This document shows, piece after piece, positions 11,666-22,833 of a stretch of DNA of 64,000 nt. A program made the translations under genes and the position numbers. The notes beneath the pieces were generated by a model. That model made no database searches. It saw only the letters and a program-made list of their open reading frames with translations, and was not told the DNA's origin. The DNA is taken from contig JAKUHH010000081.1 in the NCBI GenBank assembly GCA_022701365.1, forward strand, positions 1-64,000, given 5' to 3'. Source of the DNA: Mycocentrospora acerina. Its lineage: Eukaryota; Ascomycota; Dothideomycetes; Pleosporales. The stretch's first letter is position 1; each line of letters starts with the position of its first letter.

Positions 11666-12902
11666 TTAAATCCCCTCCTGTTTACTTTCCTCAACACTAA
11701 TAGGTTTGCGACTCTTTACGAAGCTTTCGTATGCAATTACACCTAGATAAAGAGTGCCCATGACCCCAGCAAACACAGAATATGTGACCAAATAGGCGTT
11801 GGTTACTCCGGACATTTGCATGCCAAGTCCGCCGTTAATTATGCCGAGAATGATTGCCGTCCGACCAATCCAGATATGACTATATGAGATGATGCTGCGG
11901 GCACCAGTGCGCAGAAACTGCTTGTGGTGCAGCCAACCAATGAGTGGCTGTAGCAGTAGAATTGCGTAGACAACGATACCAATCAAAGGGTGATTTTCTT
12001 TCATGTATCCGTCCCAGACGGCATAATATACACCAAGACCGAACGCTGCAGTAAAGAGGATCCATCCAAATATTTGAATGCCTGCGTGGATCCAAATTAA
12101 ACCCTTGAAGTTTCCAACTCGTAGAATGATTGCACCGAAAGGGAACAGTAGTACAAATGCGATCGAAGCGAAGATTCCATGGATCCATAGGATGGCACTG
12201 TGATTAATGCTGCTGGATTCGCTTCCGCCAGTCAACGCATTTTGTATGATTGTGGTATCTGCAGACTCGAAAGGGTTAGTGCTTGCGCCACCAACAGCTG
12301 GCGCAAAGCTCCAGCTGAAGCTGCCGTCGGAGCTATGTTCTGCGAGCCGCGCCTCTACGTTGGTGGAGTCGAGTGGATTTCCAGACAGGCGCGCATGAGT
12401 CCAACTGCCGACAGTACCACCAAAGTTCATTGTCCCACTCTGGCCCCAAGCGTTGCAGCTACCACAACGAATATTCGCTGTCATAATACCATTCTCAACG
12501 CCGGATCCACTCAACAACTCAGCATCGATGGTACTGTCAAAAGAAGGTTCGAATTCTCCGGCAGAATAGCGAGGTGATAATGTAACACCGCCATTGCCGT
12601 CAGTGTATATAAGGAACATGTTGGAGTCCCTCATGCCATTTCCTTGACCAAGACCAATCCAGCGGTAGCTCGTCGGTCCACGGATGGAAAGAAAAATGTC
12701 GCCAGTGCCGCTTTGGGCCGTTGCTTCTGGAATATTGAGTCCAAAACAGACACCGCTTGCAACACAATGCTCGGAGATTTGTGCCTGAGCAGTGAGACCT
12801 AGGGCAATACTTGTCAGCAGGCGTCATCGAAGGAAAATTCTTGGTCTGATAAGTACCCAGAGTAAGGCTGGCTAAAGCCATCAGGTTCAAAAGAGAGCGC
12901 AT
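11666..12902 (-). CDS. Secreted CDH-type cytochrome domain fused to a cytochrome b561 membrane domain
   Basis: The gene is spliced: exon 1 is 12902-12857, the intron 12856-12799 (58 nt, GTACTT..CTGAC..TAG) and exon 2 is 12798-11666, giving 392 residues. Residues 1 to about 20 form a signal peptide (MRSLLNLMALASL). Residues 25-200 match the haem-binding cytochrome domain known from cellobiose dehydrogenase, including the GLGQGNGMRDSN stretch with a likely axial methionine and the NIRCGSCNAWG block. Residues about 218-372 hold five hydrophobic helices with histidines near 222, 253, 285 and 323, as in cytochrome b561. Proteins of this architecture are thought to pass electrons across the plasma membrane, for example to extracellular oxidoreductases or metal reduction. 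The substrate here is not visible. It has no close neighbour on either side, so context gives no further hint. Confidence 0.85.
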
Positions 12903-14436
12903 GATGCTACGGCCCTTTGGATTTACGATCTAGTGACAAGTCTTTAGACGCTAAATGAAGCAAAACGACTGTGGAATTGGAGTTGAGTGCAAAAGGAGGC
13001 AGCTATTTGTTTTTTGCTGAGGTAGCCTAAAAGATTTGATGGTCATACAAGATGTATTAATACTCTTGAAATTTGCACAAAGTCTTCCGTCGCTACCACC
13101 AAGTAACTGTTCCATGACGAAGACAAGAGTCAAACATGACCGCCAAGTCGCCGCGCTCAAGGTTACTCGTAATTTCAGAGGCGCAGTTAACAGCTACTCG
13201 TTATCTTGGTTACTTAGGTACATCGCATAGCACACGCAGGCGTTGGCTCCGCTGCACGTTAAGCCTTGCATTGCCTGCCTACGCAATCATAGTCTAAGCA
13301 ACATCAGGAGGAGTCCGATTGGCTGGTTTCCAAGCTAATCGACAATGATGTTTCGGCGGCAGACGATCAGCCACATTATGCTGAGGAATCCAATCTCGTG
13401 TGATTGGAGTAAAATCATAGCGTGGAGGTTGGCTCTTGGCAATTGAGGAGAGGGGGAACTGTTCGGGCTTATTAAGTGCAGGGCAGGCAGGGAACACATC
13501 CCCCGCGATTTAGACCAGGTACAAATACGAAGTGTTTAGTGTTGATCATATGCTGACTGGCAAGTCTGAGCGCCAAGACCTGGAGTCTAGACTGCCTTGG
13601 GCTAATTGTGCCAATGCCAAGTCCTTCATACATTGCCTGCGCCAAGCATCTGCCACATCAGGGCATACAAACCGTTGCAAAATTTCGATCATCGAGGTTG
13701 GCAAGCAATTGTACGGCGATTTTAATCTTGAAATCTAAAATAAATAGTTAACATGCCGAGTGCAGACACTAAGCAGAATACTACCGTAGAAGCGGCCAAG
13801 CGACTGCGGAATGAGGCCAAGCGGCCAACATTCGATGCGCAGCGATTAGCGATGCGCCAGTATTCTATTACTGGCTCTTCTTTCTGGTTTCATATTGAAG
13901 TTGAAATAGACTGTTTTTTGGCAGCTGCACGCGCCGAATTTACACACTCTTCATGAAATATTCGAACATGAAGGAATTTTTATTTTCTATCTAACGCGTT
14001 TAGCGGAACCTGGTAAGCTTTTTGACAAAAAGGATATATACTGTTCTATCTCGTAATCTACTAGATGAGAGATCAAAGTATTCTTTTGACTTGCATGGCG
14101 CAGTGGGATGGAGATGCGTCGCGACAGATATTTGCCAACGAACGTTAAAGCTAAAATAAAAAATATCTCTCAGATTATATCAGATATTGAAAAATCTTGT
14201 TAAAAGGTACCTCTAGGTGAATGACCAAAACTCGAGATGGCCCCACTAAATCCCCCCGGTTTACTGTGGTCGACAGTGACAACTGTTGGAAACCCATCGA
14301 GGGCGCTCAGGGGCGATTTCCCCGAGACGTGTGGTGATGATTGGTTGCTGCTAAATTAGGTTAGCGTTGTTTACGTATCTTTGGTTCTTGACCTTGCATA
14401 ATACAATATCTCAGAATTTAGAATTTGAACAACAGC

Positions 14437-14472
<36 letters not shown>

Positions 14473-15303
14473 AAAAAACGCATTTAGATCTTCTAGAAAT
14501 TCGGGAACGTAGCTTCAATCTATGGCTATCGAATATGACACGACACTTCAGTTCCACATGCTGCGATAACGTACAGGATCGCAGAGCAAATGATACGCCA
14601 ACAACGCACTAGAATTCCATCCTGACGTAGTTCCACACACTGACTCAAAGTAACATGTTTCGCTGGCTACTGTCTTCGAGCACGTTTGCTTTGTTAAAAT
14701 CTTTTATAAACAGGTACGTTTCTTCCGGTCGACGACATCTCAACTTTAAGCGATCTTATTCCCACATTACTTGTGTCCAGCGTTTATCGAGCCCAAAAAG
14801 GCCTCGTCGAGATTGATAAATCCTGCCGTCTCATCCGCCCCTGTTTTAACAGCTAAACGCCATTCCCACATGTGAAAAGTTGTCCGAGTCGCACCAATCA
14901 AGATTGTGCTTTGCCCTTCAATCATTCCACTGTCAGCCACCTTTGTCTCAATCAACAAAAGCAAAGGTTAGACTCACCTTGGGCTACCAAGCTTTGGAAG
15001 GTCGTTAGTTCACGTGACGCTACGTACGGAACATCAATTGAGCTGAACCACGCAGCGAGTTAGCATGCTTCAAGGAGGCCAGATTTGGTAATTATCGTCA
15101 AACTCAACGTCACCCTAACCTTAGATACGAATGATCATCAGCCTGCAAAGCTCTGTGGCGTTCGTATAATCTCCAATCGCTAAGATGTTATCTTTACTTG
15201 TTCACATTAGCGAAAGATTACGAGTTTTGTTCCACTTTCTTTGTTTATCTTCTTCGGAACTAAATTTCAATTTAGAGCTTCTTACGCGAGATTTCTCATG
15301 TGC
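12903..15303. other. Intergenic region with one CAA microsatellite
   Basis: Several 60-70 codon open frames on both strands (12951-14964) show no recognisable domain, overlap each other and look like chance frames. The only structured element is the CAA tract at 14428-14472. A short imperfect palindrome built on ACTGTGGTCGACAGT lies near 14261. Confidence 0.5.
14428..14472. repeat. (CAA)n microsatellite
   Basis: About fourteen tandem CAA units, interrupted once by CAG, lie in a non-coding stretch. It is a likely length-polymorphic locus. Confidence 0.9.
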
Positions 15304-15310
15304 ATATATA
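15304..15310 (+). promoter_or_regulatory. Probable TATA box of the M43 metalloprotease gene
   Basis: The sequence ATATATA occurs about 90 bases before the ATG at 15396, a usual distance in fungal genes. It is supported only by motif and position. Confidence 0.4.
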
Positions 15311-15395
15311 CATACTTCATCGTGACGCACATCCCATACTGCCTTACTGTAGACCAACTCCATTCCATTCCTTTTTACTTTTTCAATTATCCACA

Positions 15396-16330
15396 ATGCG
15401 ATTCGGTTCTTTTCTTGTCTCCCTCCTCGTTGCTGCTACCAGCACAGTGGCAAAGCGAAGCTGCGGCACACCACCGCCCTCAAGGGAGCAAACCACAGCT
15501 CACCAGAACTTCCGAAATTCTGAAAGTCAGGCTCGAATTGCTGGTTCTTTTCGTGTCGATCCTATTCAAGTCAAAATCTACTGGCATATCGTTGCCACGT
15601 CGACATCTGTGAGCGGTGGATATATACCAGTGTCGACACTAAGCAGACAACTTCAGGTCATGAATAATGATTTTGCTCCATCTGGAATTTCTTTTGTTTC
15701 TGTTGGCATTGACTACACAATCAATTCGGGCTGGGCAAGTGGTTCGCAGGACCTGGCCATGAAGACAGCTTTACGCAAGGGAACTTACGCTGATTTGAAT
15801 CTTTATTTTCTCCCTGGCACGTCCTACTTAGGTTTTGCATACCTACCTACCTCCGCTGCTCTGGCTTCCAGAACCTCCCAGGCGTTCCTCCTCGATGGAG
15901 TTGTTATTAAGTCACAAACTGTACCTGGAGGAAGTCTGGCCCCATACAACCTTGGTAGAACTGCAACGCATGAGATCGGTCATTGGCTAGGCTGTTCGTA
16001 TTTCCTAGCTTCACACATACCATTACTAACTCTTTTGTAGTATTTCATACTTTTGAAGGTTATTCTTGCACTGGAAACGGTGACTACGTCTCTGACACAC
16101 CGTTCTCAAAGCAAGAAAACTTTGGCTGCATGCCGAATACAGATTCCTGCCCTAACCAACCTGGGCTAGATCCAGTCACCAACTACATGGATTACTCTGA
16201 CGAGTGAGTCTGCTTGAGGTCGTGCTGAAATATTGACGCTAATTCTCCTAGTTCTTGTATGAATCAATTCTCAGCTGAACAAGGTACTCGCATGGCGAGT
16301 GTCTGGAACTATTACCGAAAAACTAACTAA
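15396..16330 (+). CDS. Secreted M43-type zinc metalloprotease
   Basis: Three exons, 15396-15993, 16041-16203 and 16252-16330, encode 279 residues. Intron 1 (47 nt, TACTAAC branch) interrupts the zinc motif itself and intron 2 (48 nt) lies just after the Met-turn. A signal peptide covers about residues 1-19 (MRFGSFLVSLLVAATSTVA). The spliced product contains HEIGHWLGLFH at residues 192-202, with His192, His196 and His202 as zinc ligands and Glu193 as catalytic base. The downstream NYMDYSDD supplies Met249 of the Met-turn. This is the pappalysin/cytophagalysin family (M43), extracellular endoproteases that degrade host or substrate protein. The in-frame codons upstream of 15396 begin at a non-ATG codon, so the signal-peptide methionine is the start. 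The 5' splice site GTTCGT of intron 1 is unusual but is the only choice that restores the motif. Confidence 0.9.
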
Positions 16331-18466
16331 GTCTGACCATCTGCTTTGAGCCTTACACGAAATAAGTAGAAATTATCAAGCAAAGGACTCGATGAGCAGT
16401 ACCAAGGATATAATAAGAGAGAGGAAGTAATTCTATCTTGTACGCTTTATTAAGTCTCGCTCCAAGCGCTCATCAGGCTCATCTTCAAGGACATAAATGA
16501 ATACTATTTCGTTGCCTATCATGTTTTGCAGGGGGCCAGTAGGCAGGCGTGGGTACCAGATGAAACATGTTGGGCGTCAATTTAGATTTCCATCAATTTG
16601 GCCTTCTTGAGAGAGTGTGTAACTCATTATTTCGACGTAGAAAGTTCTTTTGCCCTGTGTTAAGTAATGTGCATAAAATTTAATTTTAATTTTGAAATTC
16701 AAACATGGTCAGTGTACAACATTTCCCTTGCATTTATATATCTTTCTTTTTCGTCGCAGAATCGCGTACATCAAGGAAAACTCAAAAAACAACGAAATTG
16801 AGGTTTTTCAATTTTTAAATGAAATTCACTTAATGATGCTAAATGACTTATGATGTGATCAAATGTTGCTCATTTAGTGTCATATTCTCCAAGCGTTTGA
16901 CGAAAACCTCGGGAACTGCTATTGAAACTCAGTAGTAGGGAATCAAACATGCTTGACAAAACGTTTGGTGTAGTGGTAAAATTTGCTTATGCTGAGGGTC
17001 ACAGAATTAAACGATGTAACTCTCGCAGCGAACGCGATCTTTTTAGGTTCAGTCATACCAGGTTGCTTCCCCTTAAGAAGCGTTCATCCCATCTGCAGCC
17101 TCTGCCAATCTGAGAGTTAATAATTGAAAATCCTCTTATTTTTGCCTGAGTGAATGCTCAGATAGTTATTTGGGGGCATAGTGATCGAAATTGCGACGCA
17201 GTGCTCAAGGTGATCTCGTGAAGGTCTAAATAAGTACAAATCTCGTTCAGCTTGCCATAGTTCAATGGAAATAATCATCCTTGGGCTTAGCCACAGAAAC
17301 CCAGCACCTCCGATTGTCTATTCATGGTTCTACGTGTAAGGAATTGACCTAATATTACAAATAGTATCAATAACGGAAAGCGATAGCACTCAATAGCATA
17401 CATGGCTGTTATTTACTCAGATTCGACAGGAAATAGTTAAATTAAATTCTCTATCATGTTTCTTGTTCAATGAAAGTACCACCCACATTGTTACTGCTTT
17501 TCCAGCGTGGTTATTAAGTAGACAGATTGAAACTAAGCTAGTGCCAGAGGGATGTATGAAAGATCCCCCAAATTTTCAACTTTATGAAGAGGCAATCCTA
17601 CCTTACTTTCCAACAGGCTAAACCCTACTTCTCAAAATCTTGCAATTCAAAATCTATATTTGATCTCCAAGGGCTCAATGGCTCCTTAACAGGTGCCACC
17701 AAGATCTCAAAGGTATTCTCAATCGCACTACTGTTCTCATTATCATGGCAATGTACGCTGGAAAAGTCAAGTTTAACAAATGTTATCCTTCTTACCTTAA
17801 TTCCCTTCTTCAGATCTTGCGGACGCCTCTAGCCACAGGCGAACTCAATCGTGATCATACCTAACTCGACATGTTGTTAGTTGAGACAAGATATTTAATT
17901 GAAATTTTGAAATTTAGCCACTGATTCACCAGTGGAAACGATCATTTATCAGTCAGTGAGTAAGATTTAACCTTGCACAAATTTCCTTTCTAGTCGATTG
18001 TAGTTGACACAAGTAATGAGAATAAGTGTATGAGGAAAGATTATATCGTATTTTTTGGTCTTATCCTGTAGAACATAAGGCGTCAGGTGACATTATAAAT
18101 CTTCTGGTCATAGCAGCATGAAAGTCGACCTTTGTTTTTACTGGTACACAAACAGTAAAACACTTCAAATCCACATTAAAAAAGGAAGAAAACAGTTTAG
18201 TCCAACCAAGGCGGTCAAAGAGAAAAATAAAATTTTGTCCACATGGGGAGAAGGGCTATCAACTGCAGTAATCTAATTTTGATTTCGTCACATTCGGATT
18301 AGTCAACGTCTTCTCATTCTGATACTATGTGAACAATCATTGGCCCAGTTAAGTTTTTGTGAATGGACATCATAACAAACGTTAAATTCGCGACTTCTCA
18401 ATTCACAAAAGGCTGTTTGGCACTTCCTGTACCCTTTTCCACTTAATTTTGTACAACCGATAATTG
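16331..18466. other. Intergenic region without a supported gene
   Basis: The open frames at 16922-17113 and 17584-17832 lack domains and do not join to neighbours by plausible introns. AT-rich runs occur around 16670-16830. A tRNA-like A-box near 16965 is discussed under rejected items. Confidence 0.5.
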
Positions 18467-20338
18467 TCATATCAAGCAGACTACACGCCCCAAACTCTTG
18501 AAGCACGCACCCAAATCCCATATCTTACTATCAATATTTTCTCGATTTTTCCACACATTCTCCATGATGTTGAGAGCGTTTCGTGCTGTTCCAAACGTGT
18601 TCAGTGGCCCCATTGTATCCACTATCGCACGGAACGTGTGTTCCTGGTCTTCTGTAGCGAGACATCCTGTCACGCAAAATGGCCACATTAACGAACGTAG
18701 CCAGCGTGGCGATTTTACTTTCGACAAGAGATTGAGCGTCTCTGTGATATTATTGCGAATTTCAGAGTTTGTGGGTTTCCAGCCAAGGAGGACCACAAGA
18801 AGATATGTGTACGTGGCGTGAGCCCAGATACGGGTAACAAGTATGCTTAAGTCTGCTTGATAAAGATGAGAGGTGTTGGACCTCTCATAGATGTTGCAAA
18901 CGATTGAGTTTGTACTGAGATTCAATTGAGGATGTAAATCTTCTCTGATCAATTGCGTAATACCATCGCGTAGGCGTTGTTGGATAGAGCTGCCGCGATG
19001 CTTTAATTCTGCAACTGATAGCGTTTTATGCATTTTCATTTCCTTTTTCCACCTGTCGAGTGAGGCAGTTTCACCAAGTGATAATATCACCCAGGTTTGG
19101 CAACCAATATAAGCTTCCAGCTTAAGAAGGTCGCTGTCATCTTCTCTGTTGCTTTGGCAGTGATTAAGCAAATCGATATGATATCGATGCAACCGGGGTT
19201 TTTCTCCGACAGAAATGCTCGAGATGATATCCTCAATCAAAAGTAATGCTGTAAAGAATCGGAATGAGGCCTGGGGCACGTTCCAAAGGGTAAGATTTGG
19301 ACCCAAAGATGGGTTTCTCATCTTTTTCAATATCGTAGAAAGAACAGGATTTGAGCCATTAAAGCCATGATACTGAATGATTTGCTCGAATAGCTCTATT
19401 GCAGCACTCAAATGCATCGTCCAGTTTTGAGACGGTGTGATCATAGCCTCGAGCTGCATTAGTTGCACCATGTCGGCTAGTAGGTATGTGCTCTCCAATA
19501 GGGCGTTCGACACACCTTGCCTAGTGACACTTTGCAAATTGTCTTGGACGCTTCGGAAACCTTTGTCCATTTGATGCCGTAGCTCATCCCATGTCTCCGA
19601 TGCACATACTGCATGTCCCGACCCCGAGACGACCGGTACCATAGAGAAAAAGTACGAGGCTAAACTGATGATGTTTTCGAAGAACGCAGGACGATTCATA
19701 GCTTGTACAAGGAGCCAGCTCCTACCACCTTCTAGGAGTGGGGGTATGTAAGCAGGGAAAAGTATCGGAAACACATAATCCAAATAAGCCATAAGAAGGC
19801 CGAGTCCCATTTCGGAATGACCAGGTACTAACTGTGGCTGTGTGATTTGACTAGCCCTCAGAGCGGGGGATTCCGGTATGGAGCTTGCCCTGGTAGAAAT
19901 AGCACTGTTGGAAACACATGAAGAACAAGACTGTCGCATCGTTTTTCGAGAGACTGATAAAGTATTGTTATGTGCATCTTGGGCTGGTGAAAGGTTTCCT
20001 GATGATACAGTGTCTATCGGAGTAGGTGACAAAGAAGTTGAGGCACTTTGTGACCTATGGGATTCTTCGCCAGGACCATCATCCATTTCGCGATTGATAT
20101 TGCGTATCATTGCCATCGCCCGCCGCCGCTTAGCACTACGTTTAGTTTCGGTTTTCAGTTGCTGGGTCATCTGACGTTGCCTTGAGCCATTATCCATCCA
20201 CTCTGGCTTCTCTTTACTGTGGTAACAGCTGATTTCTAGCGCCGCACAGTTTGTGCAAGTAGGGAGTAATTTGTCACATTTTTTGTGGCGGAGTCGGCAG
20301 GTCCAGCAGCTAGTGTGGCTGTTCCTCTTTGACGCCAT
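18467..20338 (-). CDS. Zn2Cys6 transcription factor (Fungal_trans_2-like)
   Basis: This intronless gene encodes 623 residues from the ATG at 20338; the frame extends three codons further upstream only through a non-ATG codon. Cysteines at 11, 14, 21, 28, 31 and 38 give the spacing C-x2-C-x6-C-x6-C-x2-C-x6-C of the fungal binuclear zinc cluster, with the basic run RLRHKKC between. A basic stretch including KRSAKRRR near residues 66-75 is a likely nuclear localisation signal, and a Ser/Thr-rich linker follows. The remaining 400 residues, rich in helices, resemble the Fungal_trans_2 regulatory region. It should bind DNA with CGG-type half sites and regulate an unknown set of genes. It is divergently oriented to the NmrA-like gene starting at 20831, with 492 bases between the start codons. 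Confidence 0.85.
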   Translation of the reverse strand: MASKRNSHTSCWTCRLRHKKCDKLLPTCTNCAALEISCYHSKEKPEWMDNGSRQRQMTQQLKTETKRSAKRRRAMAMIRNINREMDDGPGEESHRSQSASTSLSPTPIDTVSSGNLSPAQDAHNNTLSVSRKTMRQSCSSCVSNSAISTRASSIPESPALRASQITQPQLVPGHSEMGLGLLMAYLDYVFPILFPAYIPPLLEGGRSWLLVQAMNRPAFFENIISLASYFFSMVPVVSGSGHAVCASETWDELRHQMDKGFRSVQDNLQSVTRQGVSNALLESTYLLADMVQLMQLEAMITPSQNWTMHLSAAIELFEQIIQYHGFNGSNPVLSTILKKMRNPSLGPNLTLWNVPQASFRFFTALLLIEDIISSISVGEKPRLHRYHIDLLNHCQSNREDDSDLLKLEAYIGCQTWVILSLGETASLDRWKKEMKMHKTLSVAELKHRGSSIQQRLRDGITQLIREDLHPQLNLSTNSIVCNIYERSNTSHLYQADLSILVTRIWAHATYTYLLVVLLGWKPTNSEIRNNITETLNLLSKVKSPRWLRSLMWPFCVTGCLATEDQEHTFRAIVDTMGPLNTFGTARNALNIMENVWKNRENIDSKIWDLGACFKSLGRVVCLI

Positions 20339-20830
20339 GAAAATCAAGTGATGGATCTCGCCTGTCTACAGGAAGGTAGCTATCAGGTCTGGGGAGTGGA
20401 TAGAGTGGATGAAGTAAAACCACAAGAATTCTGGGCATGCTCACCGTTTGGTCGCGCGCACGGATTCGTCGCTCAAACATTAAGCCGCGCGGAAATTGCT
20501 GCGCGCGGGGTTTCCTGCGCACGGAACTAATTGTATGCGCGTTCCCTTTCTGGGACTAGTTTTGATGGGAAACACAAACGGAGAGATTTCTACTAATCAC
20601 AAGCGTTATACGTTACGTTGCTAGTTTGGTAATCTGGGTCTGAAGTGCTTTGGGAAGCGATGTAGGTAAACTATTTGTGAGCTAGTACATACTTGAGTAT
20701 GACACTGAGGCTCAATTAATTAATGCACACCATCCAGCGCACCAGCCTTTCTCGAACAAATATAAATATGAAGACTGAATGCCTACATTTGTTTTGATAC
20801 AGCACGCATCAATCATATCTGACGTTATAG
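20339..20830. promoter_or_regulatory. Shared divergent promoter region
   Basis: The 492 bases separate the start codons of the Zn2Cys6 factor and the NmrA-like gene. The left part is rich in GCGCGC/CGCGCG words (20450-20530), unlike the AT-rich right part with its TATA box. Binding sites for the neighbouring regulator cannot be assigned with confidence. Confidence 0.4.
20761..20768 (+). promoter_or_regulatory. Probable TATA box of the NmrA-like gene
   Basis: TATAAATA lies 70 bases before the ATG at 20831, in the shared divergent intergenic region with the Zn2Cys6 gene. Confidence 0.5.
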
Positions 20831-21601
20831 ATGGCTGGCTCAAAGATTCTTGTTCTTGGCGGGACAGGACCTGCCGGTATTTGCTTGCTCCGCGAGCTTA
20901 TCCACCGCAACCATGCCACAATTGTCTTCGCTCGTAATCCCTCTAAAATCCCTCAGGAATTGACTGCAAGTCCGCTGCTCGAGGTATGTAGCAGTCAGTT
21001 TCCAATCTTGCTGCACTGATCATTAAACTGTACATTATAGATTGTCAAGGGCGAAATGGGCGATGTTGAAGCCCTCTCTAACGCCACTGCACAATGTTCT
21101 GTCGTACTATCGCTTCTAGGTCCACAAATCACCGACCATACGACTGATCCTACTGTGTTCTCGGACTTCTACAAATCATCTGTGTTTCCTTCAATGCGTC
21201 GATATGGAGTCACTCGAATCTTGGCCATGGGGACAATTTCAATCTCAAGACCAGATGACCGTTGGACTCTAATACAATCGTTCATAAAATTCTTCGTAAA
21301 ATCTTTCCACAATACAGTATACCAAAAAATCTTGAATGTCGTTAATGTTTTTGATCAGGATGCGCAAAGTCTGGACTGGACGGTCTTTCGTATCGCACAA
21401 ATTCCTGGGGAGTCTGACAAAGAGAGCTGGAGAAAGGATAGAGAGGATAGTAAGGTGTTTGTTGGATGGGTTGGCGAGAAGGGGTGGACCTCATCGATAA
21501 CTCGAGCTGCATTAGCAAGGTGGCTTGTTGATGCTGCGGAGGGTGGAGCAGAAAAGTGGGTGGGTAAAATGCCAGGCGTGAGCAAGCTAGGAACTAGCTA
21601 G
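20831..21601 (+). CDS. NAD(P)-binding NmrA-like reductase or regulator
   Basis: Exons 20831-20983 and 21041-21601 are separated by a 57-nt intron (GTATGT..TATAG) and encode 237 residues. The N-terminus, KILVLGGTGPAG, is a Rossmann dinucleotide-binding loop of the form GxxGxxG at residues 10-16. The rest resembles atypical short-chain dehydrogenases of the NAD(P)H-binding/NmrA group, including a segment VVLSLLGPQ and the late WTVFR strand. The canonical YxxxK catalytic pair is not evident, so it may sense dinucleotide redox state rather than catalyse, or may reduce an unknown substrate. Cytosolic location is likely because no signal peptide or membrane segment is seen. The neighbouring divergent gene encodes a zinc-cluster factor, an arrangement compatible with a regulator and its target or partner. 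That link is inference only. Confidence 0.8.
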
Positions 21602-21850
21602 GCAAGACCATCCACGGTGGAAACACGGGCTTTAAGTCGACATTTTTAGGACTTTAAGAGCCAATCAACCTTGGAATTGCGCTTTTATTGCAATTGCATT
21701 TTAAAACAACTACCGTAGATGAGATGCTATCAGCAGGAGATTGGAGCTGACAAAAACAATATTTGAGATTCAATAATACGTGGCTTCCAGATTAGTACAG
21801 TTAGTGAATCATGAGACATGTTACCTTTTGAATTGATATTACCTTCTGTC

Positions 21851-21938
21851 GCGTAGAGTGTATCAATCTACTAGCCTTTCAGCTAGAAATCAATTGGTTC
21901 TTAGCTGTGACAGTTTCTCAATACAAAAGTAAAAACTA
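21851..21938. repeat. Dispersed repeat, copy B (partner at 9632-9720)
   Basis: The segment CGTAGAGTGTATCAATC..AGCTAGAAATCAATT matches copy A near 9.65 kb in the same orientation. The two are diverged but alignable over about 90 positions. Confidence 0.5.
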
Positions 21939-22085
21939 CGACAGTAGATAGTGTGTACAGCAAGTAGCGCCAGTGTTGCAGAGTCGCTGCTGTGTTGTAG
22001 ATAACATTCAATTTCCGGTTTACAATAAACAAGGCTGAGATTTAGAGGCTAGTTCCGGAAATTAATGATACAATTACATTTCCGT

Positions 22086-22172
22086 ATGACGCACCTTGTT
22101 TCTCTATGTTGTGAGATTTGCGCCAAATTTGGTGAAGGGGTACAACACAAATTAAACGAGCTCCTTGATAGT
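22086..22172. mobile_element. Degenerate MITE, partner of the copy at 28549-28644
   Basis: The core, which reads TTGTGAGATTTG followed by a CAAATTTGGTGAAGGGGTACAA block and AAACGAGCTCCTT, matches the 28.55 kb copy position by position with scattered substitutions. The left terminal repeat is worn and the right end appears to carry a small insertion. The pairing with the better copy is the main support. Confidence 0.6.
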
Positions 22173-22833
22173 TTAGGTAGTCAATGGCTGTGGCAGCTAT
22201 GCTGAGATTCATCGTTAGTGGATTGCGTTGGCTAATTTTCGATGTACAGCTGCCCCGACTCGCGCCAATGTACTGCAGGTCTGAAGTGATATTTCCTAAC
22301 CATTCGATCTCTCTAGCGCTTAAACAGAGATATCAAATTTCATGCGAGGAAAGATTCGAAACTCTCTTGTCGTTTGGAAAAAATAACGTAACAGGTCCCA
22401 ACCTACCAGGTAGAGGTAGACGAGCTAGCCTCATTTTTTCACACACACCAATATTGTAAGAAACATTTCCACTCTAATCTTGCAGATACTGGAGTTGAGT
22501 AAATATCTTCATGGATTGTGAATTTCACATTTACAGGAAGATTAATCACAAAGTACAGAGTAGATTGATAAACTAAAAATTATAACGCGCGTAATTTTTC
22601 GAACTCATTTTCGTTGCACATATTGTAATTAAAAAAATGAAGTATTGTGGACTAGCATTTATGCTATTCTTGAAGCCTGGGTTGATTCTTCATTTCTTTG
22701 GTTTATACGTAGGTGTTAATAATAGAAATCGATCCATCAATATACACTCAAGTAATTCTAAGATTTCATAAAAACGAGAGTGCAAAAAGAACGTACTACA
22801 TTAATTTTTACCCAGGCGACAAAAGAATCATAA

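Larger units (their letters stand above)
21602..22833. other. Intergenic region holding repeat copies
   Basis: No gene is supported. The open frame at 22184-22459 has no domain. The stretch contains copy B of the dispersed repeat (about 21851-21938) and a degenerate MITE copy (about 22086-22172), so at least part of it was built by transposon insertion. Confidence 0.5.

Noticed and set aside
13294..13956. Three open frames of 65-70 codons in the 13-14 kb interval
   Set aside because: They overlap repeats of the AAGCGGCC/GGCCAAGCG type, have no domain and do not join into a gene.
16960..17065. tRNA- or SINE-like stretch with an A-box-like TGGTGTAGTGGTAA and a GGTTCAGTCAT resembling a B box
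   Set aside because: No acceptor stem can be paired, the B box is poor and the distance between the boxes is too long for a normal tRNA; possibly a tRNA-derived relic at most.
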